From CAZFGK01 sp964518635 (GTDB taxonomy: Bacteria > Zixibacteria > MSB-5A5 > GN15 > FEB-12): a stretch of 7,241 nucleotides of DNA. The translations under genes and the position numbers were made by a program. Below the pieces are notes generated by a model. It ran no database searches. It was not told the DNA's origin and saw only the letters and a list, made by a program, of their open reading frames with translations. Positions 1 through 6,760 of the stretch are shown here, piece by piece (within the stretch, counting starts at the first letter, position 1; each line of letters starts with the position of its first letter). The stretch lies in the NCBI GenBank assembly GCA_964518635.1, contig CAZFGK010000051.1, forward strand, positions 1-7,241, given 5' to 3'.

Positions 1-19
1 ATGTTTATCTCAGGAACAC

Positions 20-25
20 GGAGGA
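20..25 (+). promoter_or_regulatory. Ribosome binding site of the T9SS-type secreted protein
   Basis: GGAGGA lies seven bases before ATG 33. This shows that Shine-Dalgarno pairing is used in this organism and supports that start. Confidence 0.6.
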
Positions 26-32
26 ATCAGTC

Positions 33-920
33 ATGCTGTTCATTCGACCAGTTTTGTCACTTCTAGCTCTTACTCTTGCTATCTCTTTCACCTTCAGTAC
101 TAACACGCACGCAATTGATCATGGTGTACCGGATACACTTGCAATAGAGGCAATGATTGTATCATCAGATGTCGACGGCACGGTCATACGAGTTGATCTG
201 TTTGCATTTAATGATGCGGATCAATGGGTTGGATTAGGGGCGGGTTTTCAGTGGACTGGAGACGGATTGCACCTGGATTCGGTACAACTCAGTCCATTAA
301 CATGGGCATCATTCAATGGATGTTTTATGAGTCCGAACCCATGTCTGCCGTCTGCTTCAGAAATCGACTCATCAAACTCGTATCAGCTCTTTCGCGCTGG
401 TCTTGTTGCGCTTACCGGGAGCGGACTTGACTCTTCATCAAGCAGGAAGCTCCTGTTGAGCTATTGGTTTACACATGAGCCGGGAGTCATTGATTTTTCA
501 ATCGACACCATAGTTTATAGTGGTGGGACAGTTATGCGAGTTTGGAACGGAGAGAGTGGACCTCCGTATACGCCTGTGTGGGCAGGGAAACTGAACTTCA
601 CACCGACCGATGTCAGCAGCGATACTGAGACAAGTCTCCCCGGTCAATTCACGCTGCATCAGAACTACCCGAATCCATTCAACCCGTCGACCACTATCTC
701 CTTCACCCTGTCAAACTCTGCCCCTGTCAGAGTCGATATCATTGATCTATTGGGTCGTACGATCGCCACACCACTCCTCCGCACACTTCCCGCAGGAGAG
801 CACCGAGTGACTTGGAACGGGAAGACGAGTGAAGGTCAGCAACTCTCCTCCGGGCTCTATTTTAGTCGAGTAACTGCCGGAGAATCATCGCAGAGCCGTC
901 CTTTGATGCTCTTAAAGTAG
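33..920 (+). CDS. Secreted protein with T9SS type A / FlgD-like C-terminal sorting module
   Basis: Exported protein of 295 aa with no recognised catalytic domain. The start is ATG 33, with GGAGGA at 20-25 seven bases upstream. Residues 1-27 form a signal peptide: a short basic start, a hydrophobic core around 7-21, and a probable cut after THA (residue 27). Residues 30-195 look beta-rich with no hallmark motif; two cysteines (97 and 104) could form a disulfide. From about 203 to 295 comes the module seen at the C-terminus of many FCB-group secreted proteins: NYPNPFNPST at 211-220, then a FlgD-Ig-like fold with VRVDIIDLLGR and a closing SSGLYFSRV strand. In such proteins this module directs type IX secretion and surface attachment or release; that role is inferred here. 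The central domain could be a carbohydrate- or surface-binding sandwich, but nothing proves it. No terminator follows the stop. GATC and codon choice appear less biased than in the downstream genes. Confidence 0.88.
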   Translation: MLFIRPVLSLLALTLAISFTFSTNTHAIDHGVPDTLAIEAMIVSSDVDGTVIRVDLFAFNDADQWVGLGAGFQWTGDGLHLDSVQLSPLTWASFNGCFMSPNPCLPSASEIDSSNSYQLFRAGLVALTGSGLDSSSSRKLLLSYWFTHEPGVIDFSIDTIVYSGGTVMRVWNGESGPPYTPVWAGKLNFTPTDVSSDTETSLPGQFTLHQNYPNPFNPSTTISFTLSNSAPVRVDIIDLLGRTIATPLLRTLPAGEHRVTWNGKTSEGQQLSSGLYFSRVTAGESSQSRPLMLLK

Positions 921-961
921 CACTCTGCTGTCTATCACATCTTGTGTCGTGGATATCTGCT

Positions 962-1042
962 GCCCAACAGCGAGTTAAGTTTAGCGGTGCCACAAAGTAC
1001 GACATGATGGGCAAGCGCCCTTCTTGCGCGCCCCTGTTAGCT
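962..1042. repeat. Imperfect inverted repeat resembling an integron attC site (weak)
   Basis: The outer ends GCCCAAC (962-968) and GTTAGCT (1036-1042) match the RYYYAAC and GTTRRRY boxes of attC sites, the second with one mismatch. AACAG (966-970) pairs with CTGTT (1034-1038), enclosing 63 nt. Read on the minus strand, the order is AGCTAAC, then GCGCAAG, then CTTAACTCG and GTTGGGC, which resembles the R''-L''-L'-R' order. The inner L-box pairing is poor, there is no integrase gene in the window, and no cassette gene is placed correctly. A chance inverted repeat is a good alternative. Confidence 0.18.
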
Positions 1043-1083
1043 GACTGTAATACATTGTTAATCAATCACTTAGAAGAAACATC

Positions 1084-1112
1084 TTGACCGCACCCTACCG
1101 ATACGGTATTGT
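1084..1112 (+). promoter_or_regulatory. Sigma70-like promoter of the GH-A glycosidase gene
   Basis: A -35 box TTGACC (1084-1089, 5 of 6 matches to TTGACA) is separated by exactly 17 bases from a -10 box TATTGT (1107-1112, 4 of 6 matches to TATAAT). Transcription would begin near 1119, giving a leader of about 49 nt before ATG 1168. The TTG at 1084 could be misread as a start codon, but it serves better as the -35 element. FCB lineages can use a different promoter consensus, so this is a sequence-based prediction only. Confidence 0.45.
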
Positions 1113-1118
1113 GCACAA
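1096..1118. promoter_or_regulatory. Two adjacent inverted repeats, candidate operator
   Basis: TACCG-ATA-CGGTA (1096-1108) is a perfect inverted repeat with a 3-nt centre. It is followed without a gap by the perfect 10-bp palindrome TTGTGCACAA (1109-1118). Together they cover the spacer and -10 box of the predicted promoter and reach the likely start of transcription, the usual place for a repressor operator. No regulator gene is in the window, so the binding protein is unknown. A sugar-responsive repressor would fit the gene that follows. Confidence 0.35.
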
Positions 1119-1157
1119 CTTTGCTGCCCGATCACATTCTACAAACATCTGCACTAC

Positions 1158-1162
1158 AAGGA
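1158..1162 (+). promoter_or_regulatory. Ribosome binding site that decides the glycosidase start
   Basis: AAGGA stands five bases before ATG 1168, while the upstream in-frame TTG 1084 has only a weak AGAAGA in front of it. The protein also begins to look like its family directly after ATG 1168. Confidence 0.6.
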
Positions 1163-1167
1163 CTTGT

Positions 1168-3348
1168 ATGTTAGGCGTCATTGCCAATCGCTTTTCTATT
1201 GGGAAGGAAACGTACGAACCGTTTTCTGCCGAGCTTCACTACTTCCGTGTCGACAAACGGTACTGGTCGATCTGTTTTGAGCGAATCAAGAAGGCCGGAT
1301 TTCGTATCATCGCGACTGCGGTCCCGTGGAACATCCATCAGATCGACAACAAGACCTACGACTTTCTCGGCTACGATGATGCCCGTCGTGATCTGACCAC
1401 CTTCCTCGAACTCGCTCGCGAGTTCGGATTTAAAGTGATCTTGCGCCCTGGTCCATGGGTTGCCGGGCAGGTTCCGTATGGTGGGCTTCCGAAATTCATC
1501 TTTAATGATCCGAAAGTGCTCGCCAAAAATTCAGCGGGGTTGGAAGTCCGCATGCCGGATGATCACGGGATCGAAGGTGGACTGCTGCCGAGTTATCTGC
1601 ATGGGAATTTCCTTTTCTATCTGAGAAATTATTTCAAAGAGTTCATCAACACGACGAAGAACTATGTCCATCCGCGCGGCCCGATCTTCATGGTCGAGCT
1701 TGATTATGAAACTTCTTTCGGTCGTCTTCTTCATCCCGGATCAGCCGACTACAATCCGGATATCGTCGCCACGCATTATCCTGATTTTCTTCAGCGGAAA
1801 TATCAGGAGATCAAACTACTGAATGCGGCCTATCGGGAAAAAAATCCTGATTTCACTCAGGTCGATCCGCCTCGTCATTTCGAAGAGCTTGAACTGAAAT
1901 CCTATCCGAAGATTCTGGACTGGTTCAGATTTCGAGAGGAAATGCTGCAGAATTATCTGCAAAATCTTGAAGATGTCTTCAAAACTTACACCGTTGAGCC
2001 CCTTCTGTTCCGATCTCTCTATTTCCGTTCGGGTGATCTGCTGCCGTCATACAATCTTGTCCCCGGTGATCGTTCTCCATTCTTGGGTGCGAATGTCTTC
2101 CCAGAGGGAAGCTATTTCGATCTGATCAACAAGGGACGCTTTCTGAAAGCGGAGTATGGCTTTGCCTATGCAACTTCATTCATTGCTGGTCGCGCCTCTG
2201 CCGATCCCGAGCGGGAAAATCGCATCGCACCGGTGACCAACGGGATGCGTCGATTCCAGACTTCCGCCGCGGTTGCCTCCGGATTCAAGGGCTTGAATCA
2301 CTATATGTTTGTCAATCGTGATCGCTGGTATGGCTCGCCACTCAATTCGGATGGTACCATTGGTGACGGCTACGAACTGGTGCGCTCAGTCACCAATGCA
2401 CTCAATTCGATGGGCTTCGACGAAATGAACACGGATCCAGAGATCGCCATTCTCGGTAATCGTCTGTATTCATGGATTTCTCTCATGCCTTCCAGCAAAG
2501 AGTTCACCTACATGCAGCGGCTGTTGTCTGAGTCGACTATCGGTTTCTGCCGAGATCTGGTTCGCCTGAAAATTCCGTATGCGATTCGCGAAAGTCGGGA
2601 AATCGACGATCTCAAGAGATACAAACTGATCTTTGTACCCTGTGCTGAAGTTATGGCCGAAGCCGAGCAGACACTCATCGTCGAGCTGGCGAAAGCCGGA
2701 GTGGTGATTGTGATGTGTGGCTTGCTGCCGCAGTACGACGAAGAACTTCGCCCCTGCAGTATTCTCGCCAATCATCTGAAGATGAAAACCACGACAGAAG
2801 ACAGTATCGGGTTAGTGGCGTCGAAGACCTCGACATTCCCGGCGCGCACCTACGGTTCTATTCGTGCGACTGACGAAGGCAAGACCAAGAAACTTGCCAG
2901 CATCGGCGCGAAAGTGGTTGCAGTCAGTTCGGGACGATTCAAAGGGACGGTCTATTTCTTCTCGTTTGATTTTGCGTCTGGCGGGAATCATCAACGACTT
3001 GCCTTTATTGAGTCATTCCTAAGTGGTGAAAAGATCGAGACTGCCTACTACAGTTCGGATCCGTCCGTTGATCTCGCCTTCCAGAAATCGACCAACAAGG
3101 CCCTTCTTGCAATTATCGCTCCTCCGGCTGGTGAACTCAGTTCAGCAGTGGATGGGGGTCAGCGAGAGGTAATCATCCAGGTTGATCTCAAAAAACTTGG
3201 ATACTCTGCCACGAATATCAAGATGACTAACATCTTCGATGGGGAAGCAGCGGTGCCGCTCAAAAGCTCAGCGAAAGAGCTCGCCGACGGGATTTCGATC
3301 ACCATGAACTATCCGGATGGGTATCTGTATCTGATCGAGAAGAGATAG
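1168..3348 (+). CDS. Cytoplasmic clan GH-A glycosidase, GH35/GH42-like beta-galactosidase
   Basis: Probable retaining beta-galactosidase or related exo-glycosidase, 726 aa, no signal peptide, so cytoplasmic. Residue numbers count from ATG 1168. Residues 10-115 follow the GH35 pattern: PFSAELHYFRV, then AVPWNIHQ, then VILRPGPWVAGQ and GGLPKFIF. The acid/base segment is GPIFMVELDYETSFG with candidate E181. The family form is VQVENEYG, so the clan-wide Asn before the Glu is Tyr (Y180). The next segment (about 206-275: FLQRKYQEIKLLNAAY, later PPRHFEEL and LDWFRFREEM) resembles GH42. The candidate nucleophile is E329 in LKAEYGFAY, and its 148-residue distance from E181 is longer than in typical GH35 and nearer GH42. 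Residues about 425-535 (YKLIFVPCAEVM) look like the GH42 trimerisation domain; a beta-rich tail follows to 726. An upstream TTG at 1084 would add 28 unconserved residues and is rejected. Substrate unknown; reduced or altered activity is possible. Confidence 0.8.
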   Translation: MLGVIANRFSIGKETYEPFSAELHYFRVDKRYWSICFERIKKAGFRIIATAVPWNIHQIDNKTYDFLGYDDARRDLTTFLELAREFGFKVILRPGPWVAGQVPYGGLPKFIFNDPKVLAKNSAGLEVRMPDDHGIEGGLLPSYLHGNFLFYLRNYFKEFINTTKNYVHPRGPIFMVELDYETSFGRLLHPGSADYNPDIVATHYPDFLQRKYQEIKLLNAAYREKNPDFTQVDPPRHFEELELKSYPKILDWFRFREEMLQNYLQNLEDVFKTYTVEPLLFRSLYFRSGDLLPSYNLVPGDRSPFLGANVFPEGSYFDLINKGRFLKAEYGFAYATSFIAGRASADPERENRIAPVTNGMRRFQTSAAVASGFKGLNHYMFVNRDRWYGSPLNSDGTIGDGYELVRSVTNALNSMGFDEMNTDPEIAILGNRLYSWISLMPSSKEFTYMQRLLSESTIGFCRDLVRLKIPYAIRESREIDDLKRYKLIFVPCAEVMAEAEQTLIVELAKAGVVIVMCGLLPQYDEELRPCSILANHLKMKTTTEDSIGLVASKTSTFPARTYGSIRATDEGKTKKLASIGAKVVAVSSGRFKGTVYFFSFDFASGGNHQRLAFIESFLSGEKIETAYYSSDPSVDLAFQKSTNKALLAIIAPPAGELSSAVDGGQREVIIQVDLKKLGYSATNIKMTNIFDGEAAVPLKSSAKELADGISITMNYPDGYLYLIEKR

Positions 3349-3377
3349 CTACCAGACAGGCCGCATATCGAATTCAG

Positions 3378-3412
3378 ACGACGAGTCAGACTTCTGGCTC
3401 GTCGTTTTTTTT
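3378..3412 (+). terminator. Rho-independent terminator after the GH-A glycosidase gene
   Basis: ACGACGAG (3378-3385) pairs perfectly with CTCGTCGT (3398-3405). The stem continues inward through a T-G wobble and three further pairs (3386-3389 with 3394-3397) to a 4-nt loop. A run of eight T (3405-3412) follows. It starts 29 nt after the stop codon. The minus strand has no T run on its side, so it acts on + strand transcripts only and separates the glycosidase unit from the genes that follow. Confidence 0.9.
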
Positions 3413-3492
3413 GATCCCACAAGTTCTTACCCATAAGAGCGACTCGTATTTATGAACTGTACGACACGCAACAATCGTTGCATATTTTCCCC

Positions 3493-3990
3493 ATGATAGG
3501 TCTGCGGATTCCACCACTTCGTCTCGCGATCCTGATGGGGCTGTTTGTTCTACTTTTCATGGGAGTCTACGCCCTTCTCACTGGCTACACCTTGCTGGAG
3601 GACGCCGCTGCACGCAAGAAATGGTCGCAACTGACTGGCAGCATTGTTCGGAGCGAAGTCATAGGTAAGAGGGCTTATCGCGCAAATATCGTCTACAGTT
3701 ATATGCTGCGAGATACCGTCTATCTCGATTCGACAAGTCTCGATCCGGCGTCATTCGGCGGTAGAAATGCACGCCGTCAAAAAGCGACGTATGAAAGTTC
3801 ACTCTATCATCCCGGCGATACGGTCACGGTCTATGTCGATCCGGAAAATCCTGCTCGTTCGACGCTGCATCGCGGAGTCACCTGGGATGCCTATACCCGT
3901 ACCGGAACGGGGATTATCTTCATTCTCGGTTCTCTGATCGCGATTGGCTGGTTGTTGAAACATCCGATGACTTCCGCCAGGCGAATCTAG
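3493..3990 (+). CDS. DUF3592 family membrane protein
   Basis: Small membrane protein of 165 aa that fits the DUF3592 family, whose function is unknown. Numbering from ATG 3493: a first membrane helix at about 10-35 (LAILMGLFVLLFMGVYALL), an extra-membrane domain at 36-137, and a second helix at about 138-156 (GIIFILGSLIAIGWLL). The domain carries the family pattern: a W-x-x-x-x-G-S-I-V-R opening, a YSY strand, and GDTVTVYVDPENP at 108-120, matching the usual G-x-x-V-x-V-x-Y-x-P-x-N-P signature. Neither ATG 3493 nor the in-frame TTG 3478 (five residues longer) has a clear ribosome binding site, so the start is uncertain. It sits alone between a strong terminator upstream and a 112-nt gap downstream; its own promoter was not identified with confidence. 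No link to the neighbours' functions is evident. Confidence 0.8.
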   Translation: MIGLRIPPLRLAILMGLFVLLFMGVYALLTGYTLLEDAAARKKWSQLTGSIVRSEVIGKRAYRANIVYSYMLRDTVYLDSTSLDPASFGGRNARRQKATYESSLYHPGDTVTVYVDPENPARSTLHRGVTWDAYTRTGTGIIFILGSLIAIGWLLKHPMTSARRI

Positions 3991-4011
3991 CATTCTCAGC
4001 CATCCTCTCGG

Positions 4012-4053
4012 TGCCTGCGGATAGGCATTCGTTTCAATTCGAAACAGATCTGT
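4012..4053. repeat. Cluster of three small dyads between the DUF3592 and cyclase genes
   Basis: Three inverted repeats stand in a row: TGCCT/AGGCA (4012-4016 with 4023-4027, loop 6), GTTTC/GAAAC (4031-4035 with 4041-4045, loop 5), and the perfect palindrome ACAGATCTGT (4044-4053). The last two overlap by two bases, so as RNA they are alternatives. There is no clean T run, which argues against a standard terminator. An operator for the downstream cyclase operon or a weak terminator are both possible. Confidence 0.3.
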
Positions 4054-4102
4054 CTAGTAACTTGTCAGTCAATAGATTCCGGCAATTTCTCTGCTCTCCA
4101 GG

Positions 4103-5719
4103 TTGAGCACTTTTTCGGAAATCGTCCGATATTTCAACGATATACAGATGCAGATATTTCATGACCGTCGCAAGACTCTTCTACCGCAGGTAGATTCTAT
4201 CTATCTCTTCACCAGATTACTGGTGTTGATCGGGTTGGTATGGATCACATTTCTTGAAACACCAGCTCATTCTTTCGAGCTCTGGCTGATCATCAGCTGC
4301 GGAGTCTATTCCGCACATCTTTTGATCTTTGCTCTGGCGGTGCAAGAGAAGTTTGATCAGAAACTTGCGTATCTTTCTGCAATCATTATCGATCTCGTCC
4401 TGCTTCCGCTCTTTATCATCTCATACTCCGGGCATCAGGAAGCCCTCTTCGACATCTACTATCTCACTGTAGCTGTCGCCGGTTATCTCATGACTCCGAT
4501 TGCAGGTGGCATCGTCGCTGCACTGATTACGGCAAGCTATCTCGGGGTAATCTATTTTCACGGTATCCCGATTACTCCGATTGATATAGCCCTCCAGCTC
4601 GGTTTTCTCTGGGTGTCATTGATAGTGCTGAGCTACGTCGCAGATTATCTGAGACGAAACGAAAGTCGCGTTCTCAAACTCTTTGATACCCTCAATCAGC
4701 GAACTGCAGAACTTGAGCGTTCGCAATCCCAACTCGAAGTGATCTACGAGAACACCCGTTCGCTGGCGACGATTCTCGATCCGGAGGCAGTGGTTCCCGA
4801 GATCATGCGAATCATGACCACCACCTTGCATTATCCGTCCTGCGCTGTGCTGGCAAGAGGAAATGATGGACAATGCATCTCAGTCGCCCGATCGATCGAA
4901 GGTCGACTTTCTGTGACTCCAATTGCAGTCTATCTAGGGGATGGCGACTTGATTGCACGATTCATGGCGCAGCATCAGGAAGGGCACGAGCCGATCCGTA
5001 TCGACAATATTAGTCAGCGCAGCGACTATCAGCCACTTGATCCGAATAGTCATTCTCTGCTTGTCGTGCCGATGGAGACACATGGTCAGTTGCACGGGCT
5101 TCTGATTGCCGAGGCACCCTCTGCCGGTGTCTTCAGTGAACGGGATGAACGCTTACTAGCCGTTGTCGCACGTTCTGCCGGTCTGGCTCTCGAAAATGCT
5201 GATCTGCTGAGACGGACCCGTGAGTTGACCATGGTTGATGAGTTGACCGATACGTTTAACTACCGCTTCTTCGTACGGAAAATGCAGGAAGAAAAACGTC
5301 GTGCCGCGCGATACGGTCTCCCTTTGTCGCTGATCATGATTGATATCGACTGGTTCAAGAAACTGAACGACAGCTACGGACATGAGACCGGCAATCTGGT
5401 GTTACGTTCACTGGCCGGGACTATTCGTACCTGCGTGCGGGATGTCGATATTTTCTGCCGTTACGGCGGAGAGGAATTCGTGATTATTCTGCCGCAAACA
5501 CCGGAAAGTGAAGCGCGACAGATCGGGGAACGTATAAGAGCACAGGTCGAGCGGACGGTCATTATCACACCTGAACAGGGGAAATTGCGGGTGACGGTCT
5601 CGGTTGGTGTCACCAGCTATCCGGAAAACGGACGTTCACAGGAAGATCTGGTGAGTATCGCCGATCAGGCACTCTATCAGGCGAAGGGACAGGGGAAGAA
5701 TCTGGTATGCGTCGTTTAA
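4103..5719 (+). CDS. Membrane-bound GAF-GGDEF diguanylate cyclase
   Basis: Makes cyclic di-GMP from two GTP at the inner membrane; 538 aa from TTG 4103. About six membrane helices fill residues 33-182 (for example 33-50, 60-80, 89-108, 118-131, 134-152, 162-183), a 6-TM sensor with an unknown ligand. A likely coiled coil at 185-215 leads into a GAF domain at about 218-365. The GGDEF domain spans about 375-535: DELTDTFNYRFF at 379-390, metal-binding D414 in MIDIDWFK, and the active-site loop GGEEF at 455-459. The product-inhibition site RxxD is intact (R446-D449, RDVD), exactly five residues before GGEEF. The domain therefore looks active and feedback-controlled. The start is uncertain: TTG 4103 has no proper ribosome binding site, and ATG 4148 (15 residues shorter) has none either; the longer form keeps a plausible amphipathic N-terminal helix. 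The stop is 22 nt before nagZ, suggesting co-transcription. Confidence 0.92.
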   Translation: MSTFSEIVRYFNDIQMQIFHDRRKTLLPQVDSIYLFTRLLVLIGLVWITFLETPAHSFELWLIISCGVYSAHLLIFALAVQEKFDQKLAYLSAIIIDLVLLPLFIISYSGHQEALFDIYYLTVAVAGYLMTPIAGGIVAALITASYLGVIYFHGIPITPIDIALQLGFLWVSLIVLSYVADYLRRNESRVLKLFDTLNQRTAELERSQSQLEVIYENTRSLATILDPEAVVPEIMRIMTTTLHYPSCAVLARGNDGQCISVARSIEGRLSVTPIAVYLGDGDLIARFMAQHQEGHEPIRIDNISQRSDYQPLDPNSHSLLVVPMETHGQLHGLLIAEAPSAGVFSERDERLLAVVARSAGLALENADLLRRTRELTMVDELTDTFNYRFFVRKMQEEKRRAARYGLPLSLIMIDIDWFKKLNDSYGHETGNLVLRSLAGTIRTCVRDVDIFCRYGGEEFVIILPQTPESEARQIGERIRAQVERTVIITPEQGKLRVTVSVGVTSYPENGRSQEDLVSIADQALYQAKGQGKNLVCVV

Positions 5720-5729
5720 TTTTGACATC

Positions 5730-5734
5730 AAGGA
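5730..5734 (+). promoter_or_regulatory. Ribosome binding site of nagZ
   Basis: AAGGA lies seven bases before ATG 5742, in the 22-nt gap after the cyclase stop. It fixes the nagZ start and shows that nagZ is translated independently of the upstream gene. Confidence 0.6.
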
Positions 5735-5741
5735 ACATGCT

Positions 5742-6752
5742 ATGAATGCATCACTACGACCACGCCTTCCGATCGGAGAGCTTTTTATCATCGGTTTTCC
5801 GGGGGAACGTCCCCCCTCCCCCTGGTGGTCATTTGTCCGTGATGAACGAATTGGCGGGGTAATCTATTTCGAAGAATCCTGCCGGGATCATCAGGAGTTT
5901 CGTCGCCTGACCGAAGAAGTACGGGAGATGGTTCGCCCGAGAACGACCCTTGCTGCTATCGATCAGGAAGGGGGACGAGTCTGTCGTCTCAAAGGTGCTC
6001 CCGCAGAATATCGCGCGGCATCTGAGTATGGTCGAACCAACGATCTTCTTCATTTTGCCGAAGAATACCGCCGCTCAGCCGGATATCTGGAATCGCTCGG
6101 CATCAACTGTAATCTTGCACCAGTTGCCGATATTGAACTCGTCAAAGACAATCCGGCTCTGATGGGACGAACCTACGGGGATGATCCGCATGCGGTCAGT
6201 CCGTTCATAACCAAGTCGATTGAAGTTGCTCATGAGGCAGGAATATTGGCCTGTGTGAAGCATTTTCCCGGACTTGGCGCGGCAAAGATCGATCCGCATG
6301 TGGCGGTCTCGAAAGCATCCTATGAATTTGAGGACTGGCGACATCGTGAGGCTATTCCGTTTCGGGCGGCGATTGCCGCGCAGGTCGATCTTGTCATGAC
6401 GACGCATCTGATCCTCGACAAAGTCGACCCACGACCAGCGACCACCTCCAAAATTTATGTTCGTGAATGGCTGCGTAAATCACTCGGCTATGAAGGGGCG
6501 GTGATCACCGATGATCTCACCATGCAGGGGGCAGAGGATGCCGGTATGATCGGAGAGCGTACGGTCGAGGCATTTCTCGCCGGACATGATCTTCTCTTGT
6601 TTGGGCGTGAATTTGAGCGGGCGATGGAAGCATATGACTACTTCACTGATTGCTACGACCGGGGAGAGATCGATCCGGCCCTGATTCGCCACTCATTGCA
6701 ACGGGTCGCCGGACTGAAATACAAACTCGACCGTGTGTCGACTCGCGTCTGA
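5742..6752 (+). CDS. nagZ: Beta-N-acetylglucosaminidase NagZ (GH3)
   Basis: Cytoplasmic GH3 enzyme of peptidoglycan recycling. It removes the non-reducing GlcNAc from GlcNAc-1,6-anhydroMurNAc and its peptides. At 336 aa with no signal peptide it is a normal single-domain NagZ; E. coli NagZ is about 341 aa. Visible hallmarks: IDQEGGRVCRL (73-83), NLAPVADI (124-131), MGRTYGDDP (141-149), CVKHFPG (171-177), and VITDDLTMQGAEDAG (254-268), where the first Asp (D257) aligns with the GH3 nucleophile. The mobile acid/base loop, DSH in most NagZ, reads D184-P185-H186, so the catalytic His-Asp pair is kept with Pro in the middle. The start ATG 5742 has AAGGA seven bases upstream. The gene lies 22 nt after the cyclase and 8 nt before anmK, and the pairing with anmK strengthens the NagZ assignment over a dietary or chitin-related hexosaminidase. 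A GC-rich hairpin sits in codons 20-25. Confidence 0.93.
   Translation: MNASLRPRLPIGELFIIGFPGERPPSPWWSFVRDERIGGVIYFEESCRDHQEFRRLTEEVREMVRPRTTLAAIDQEGGRVCRLKGAPAEYRAASEYGRTNDLLHFAEEYRRSAGYLESLGINCNLAPVADIELVKDNPALMGRTYGDDPHAVSPFITKSIEVAHEAGILACVKHFPGLGAAKIDPHVAVSKASYEFEDWRHREAIPFRAAIAAQVDLVMTTHLILDKVDPRPATTSKIYVREWLRKSLGYEGAVITDDLTMQGAEDAGMIGERTVEAFLAGHDLLLFGREFERAMEAYDYFTDCYDRGEIDPALIRHSLQRVAGLKYKLDRVSTRV
5801..5815 (+). repeat. GC-rich hairpin inside the 5' end of nagZ
   Basis: GGGGGA (5801-5806) pairs with TCCCCC (5810-5815) around a 3-nt loop. The tract runs on as C6-T-C5 (5811-5822). It encodes the Gly-Glu-Arg-Pro-Pro-Ser-Pro stretch at residues 21-27, so coding constraint may explain part of it. 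It begins 59 nt after the first base of the start codon and could slow ribosomes or be prone to slippage. Confidence 0.4.
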
Positions 6753-6760
6753 TCAGATAG

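Noticed and set aside
1010..1027. GC-rich hairpin GCAAG/CTTGC as a terminator for the first gene
   Set aside because: Only five pairs and no T run follow, so it does not look like a rho-independent terminator.
862..1065. Minus-strand open frame of 67 codons across the end of the first gene and the gap
   Set aside because: It overlaps a well-supported gene antisense, shows no domain, and has no convincing ribosome binding site.
1084..1167. 28-residue N-terminal extension of the glycosidase from a TTG start
   Set aside because: No good ribosome binding site, no family similarity in these residues, and the stretch contains the best promoter and dyads in the window. ATG 1168 with AAGGA is better.
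2470..2775. Antisense open frames of about 87-101 codons inside the glycosidase gene
   Set aside because: They mirror the codon pattern of a clearly coding + strand frame and have no recognisable protein features.
3424..3453. Possible promoter TTCTTA with TATTTA 17 nt apart before the DUF3592 gene
   Set aside because: Both boxes are weak, and the position after a terminator is the only support. Not strong enough to list.
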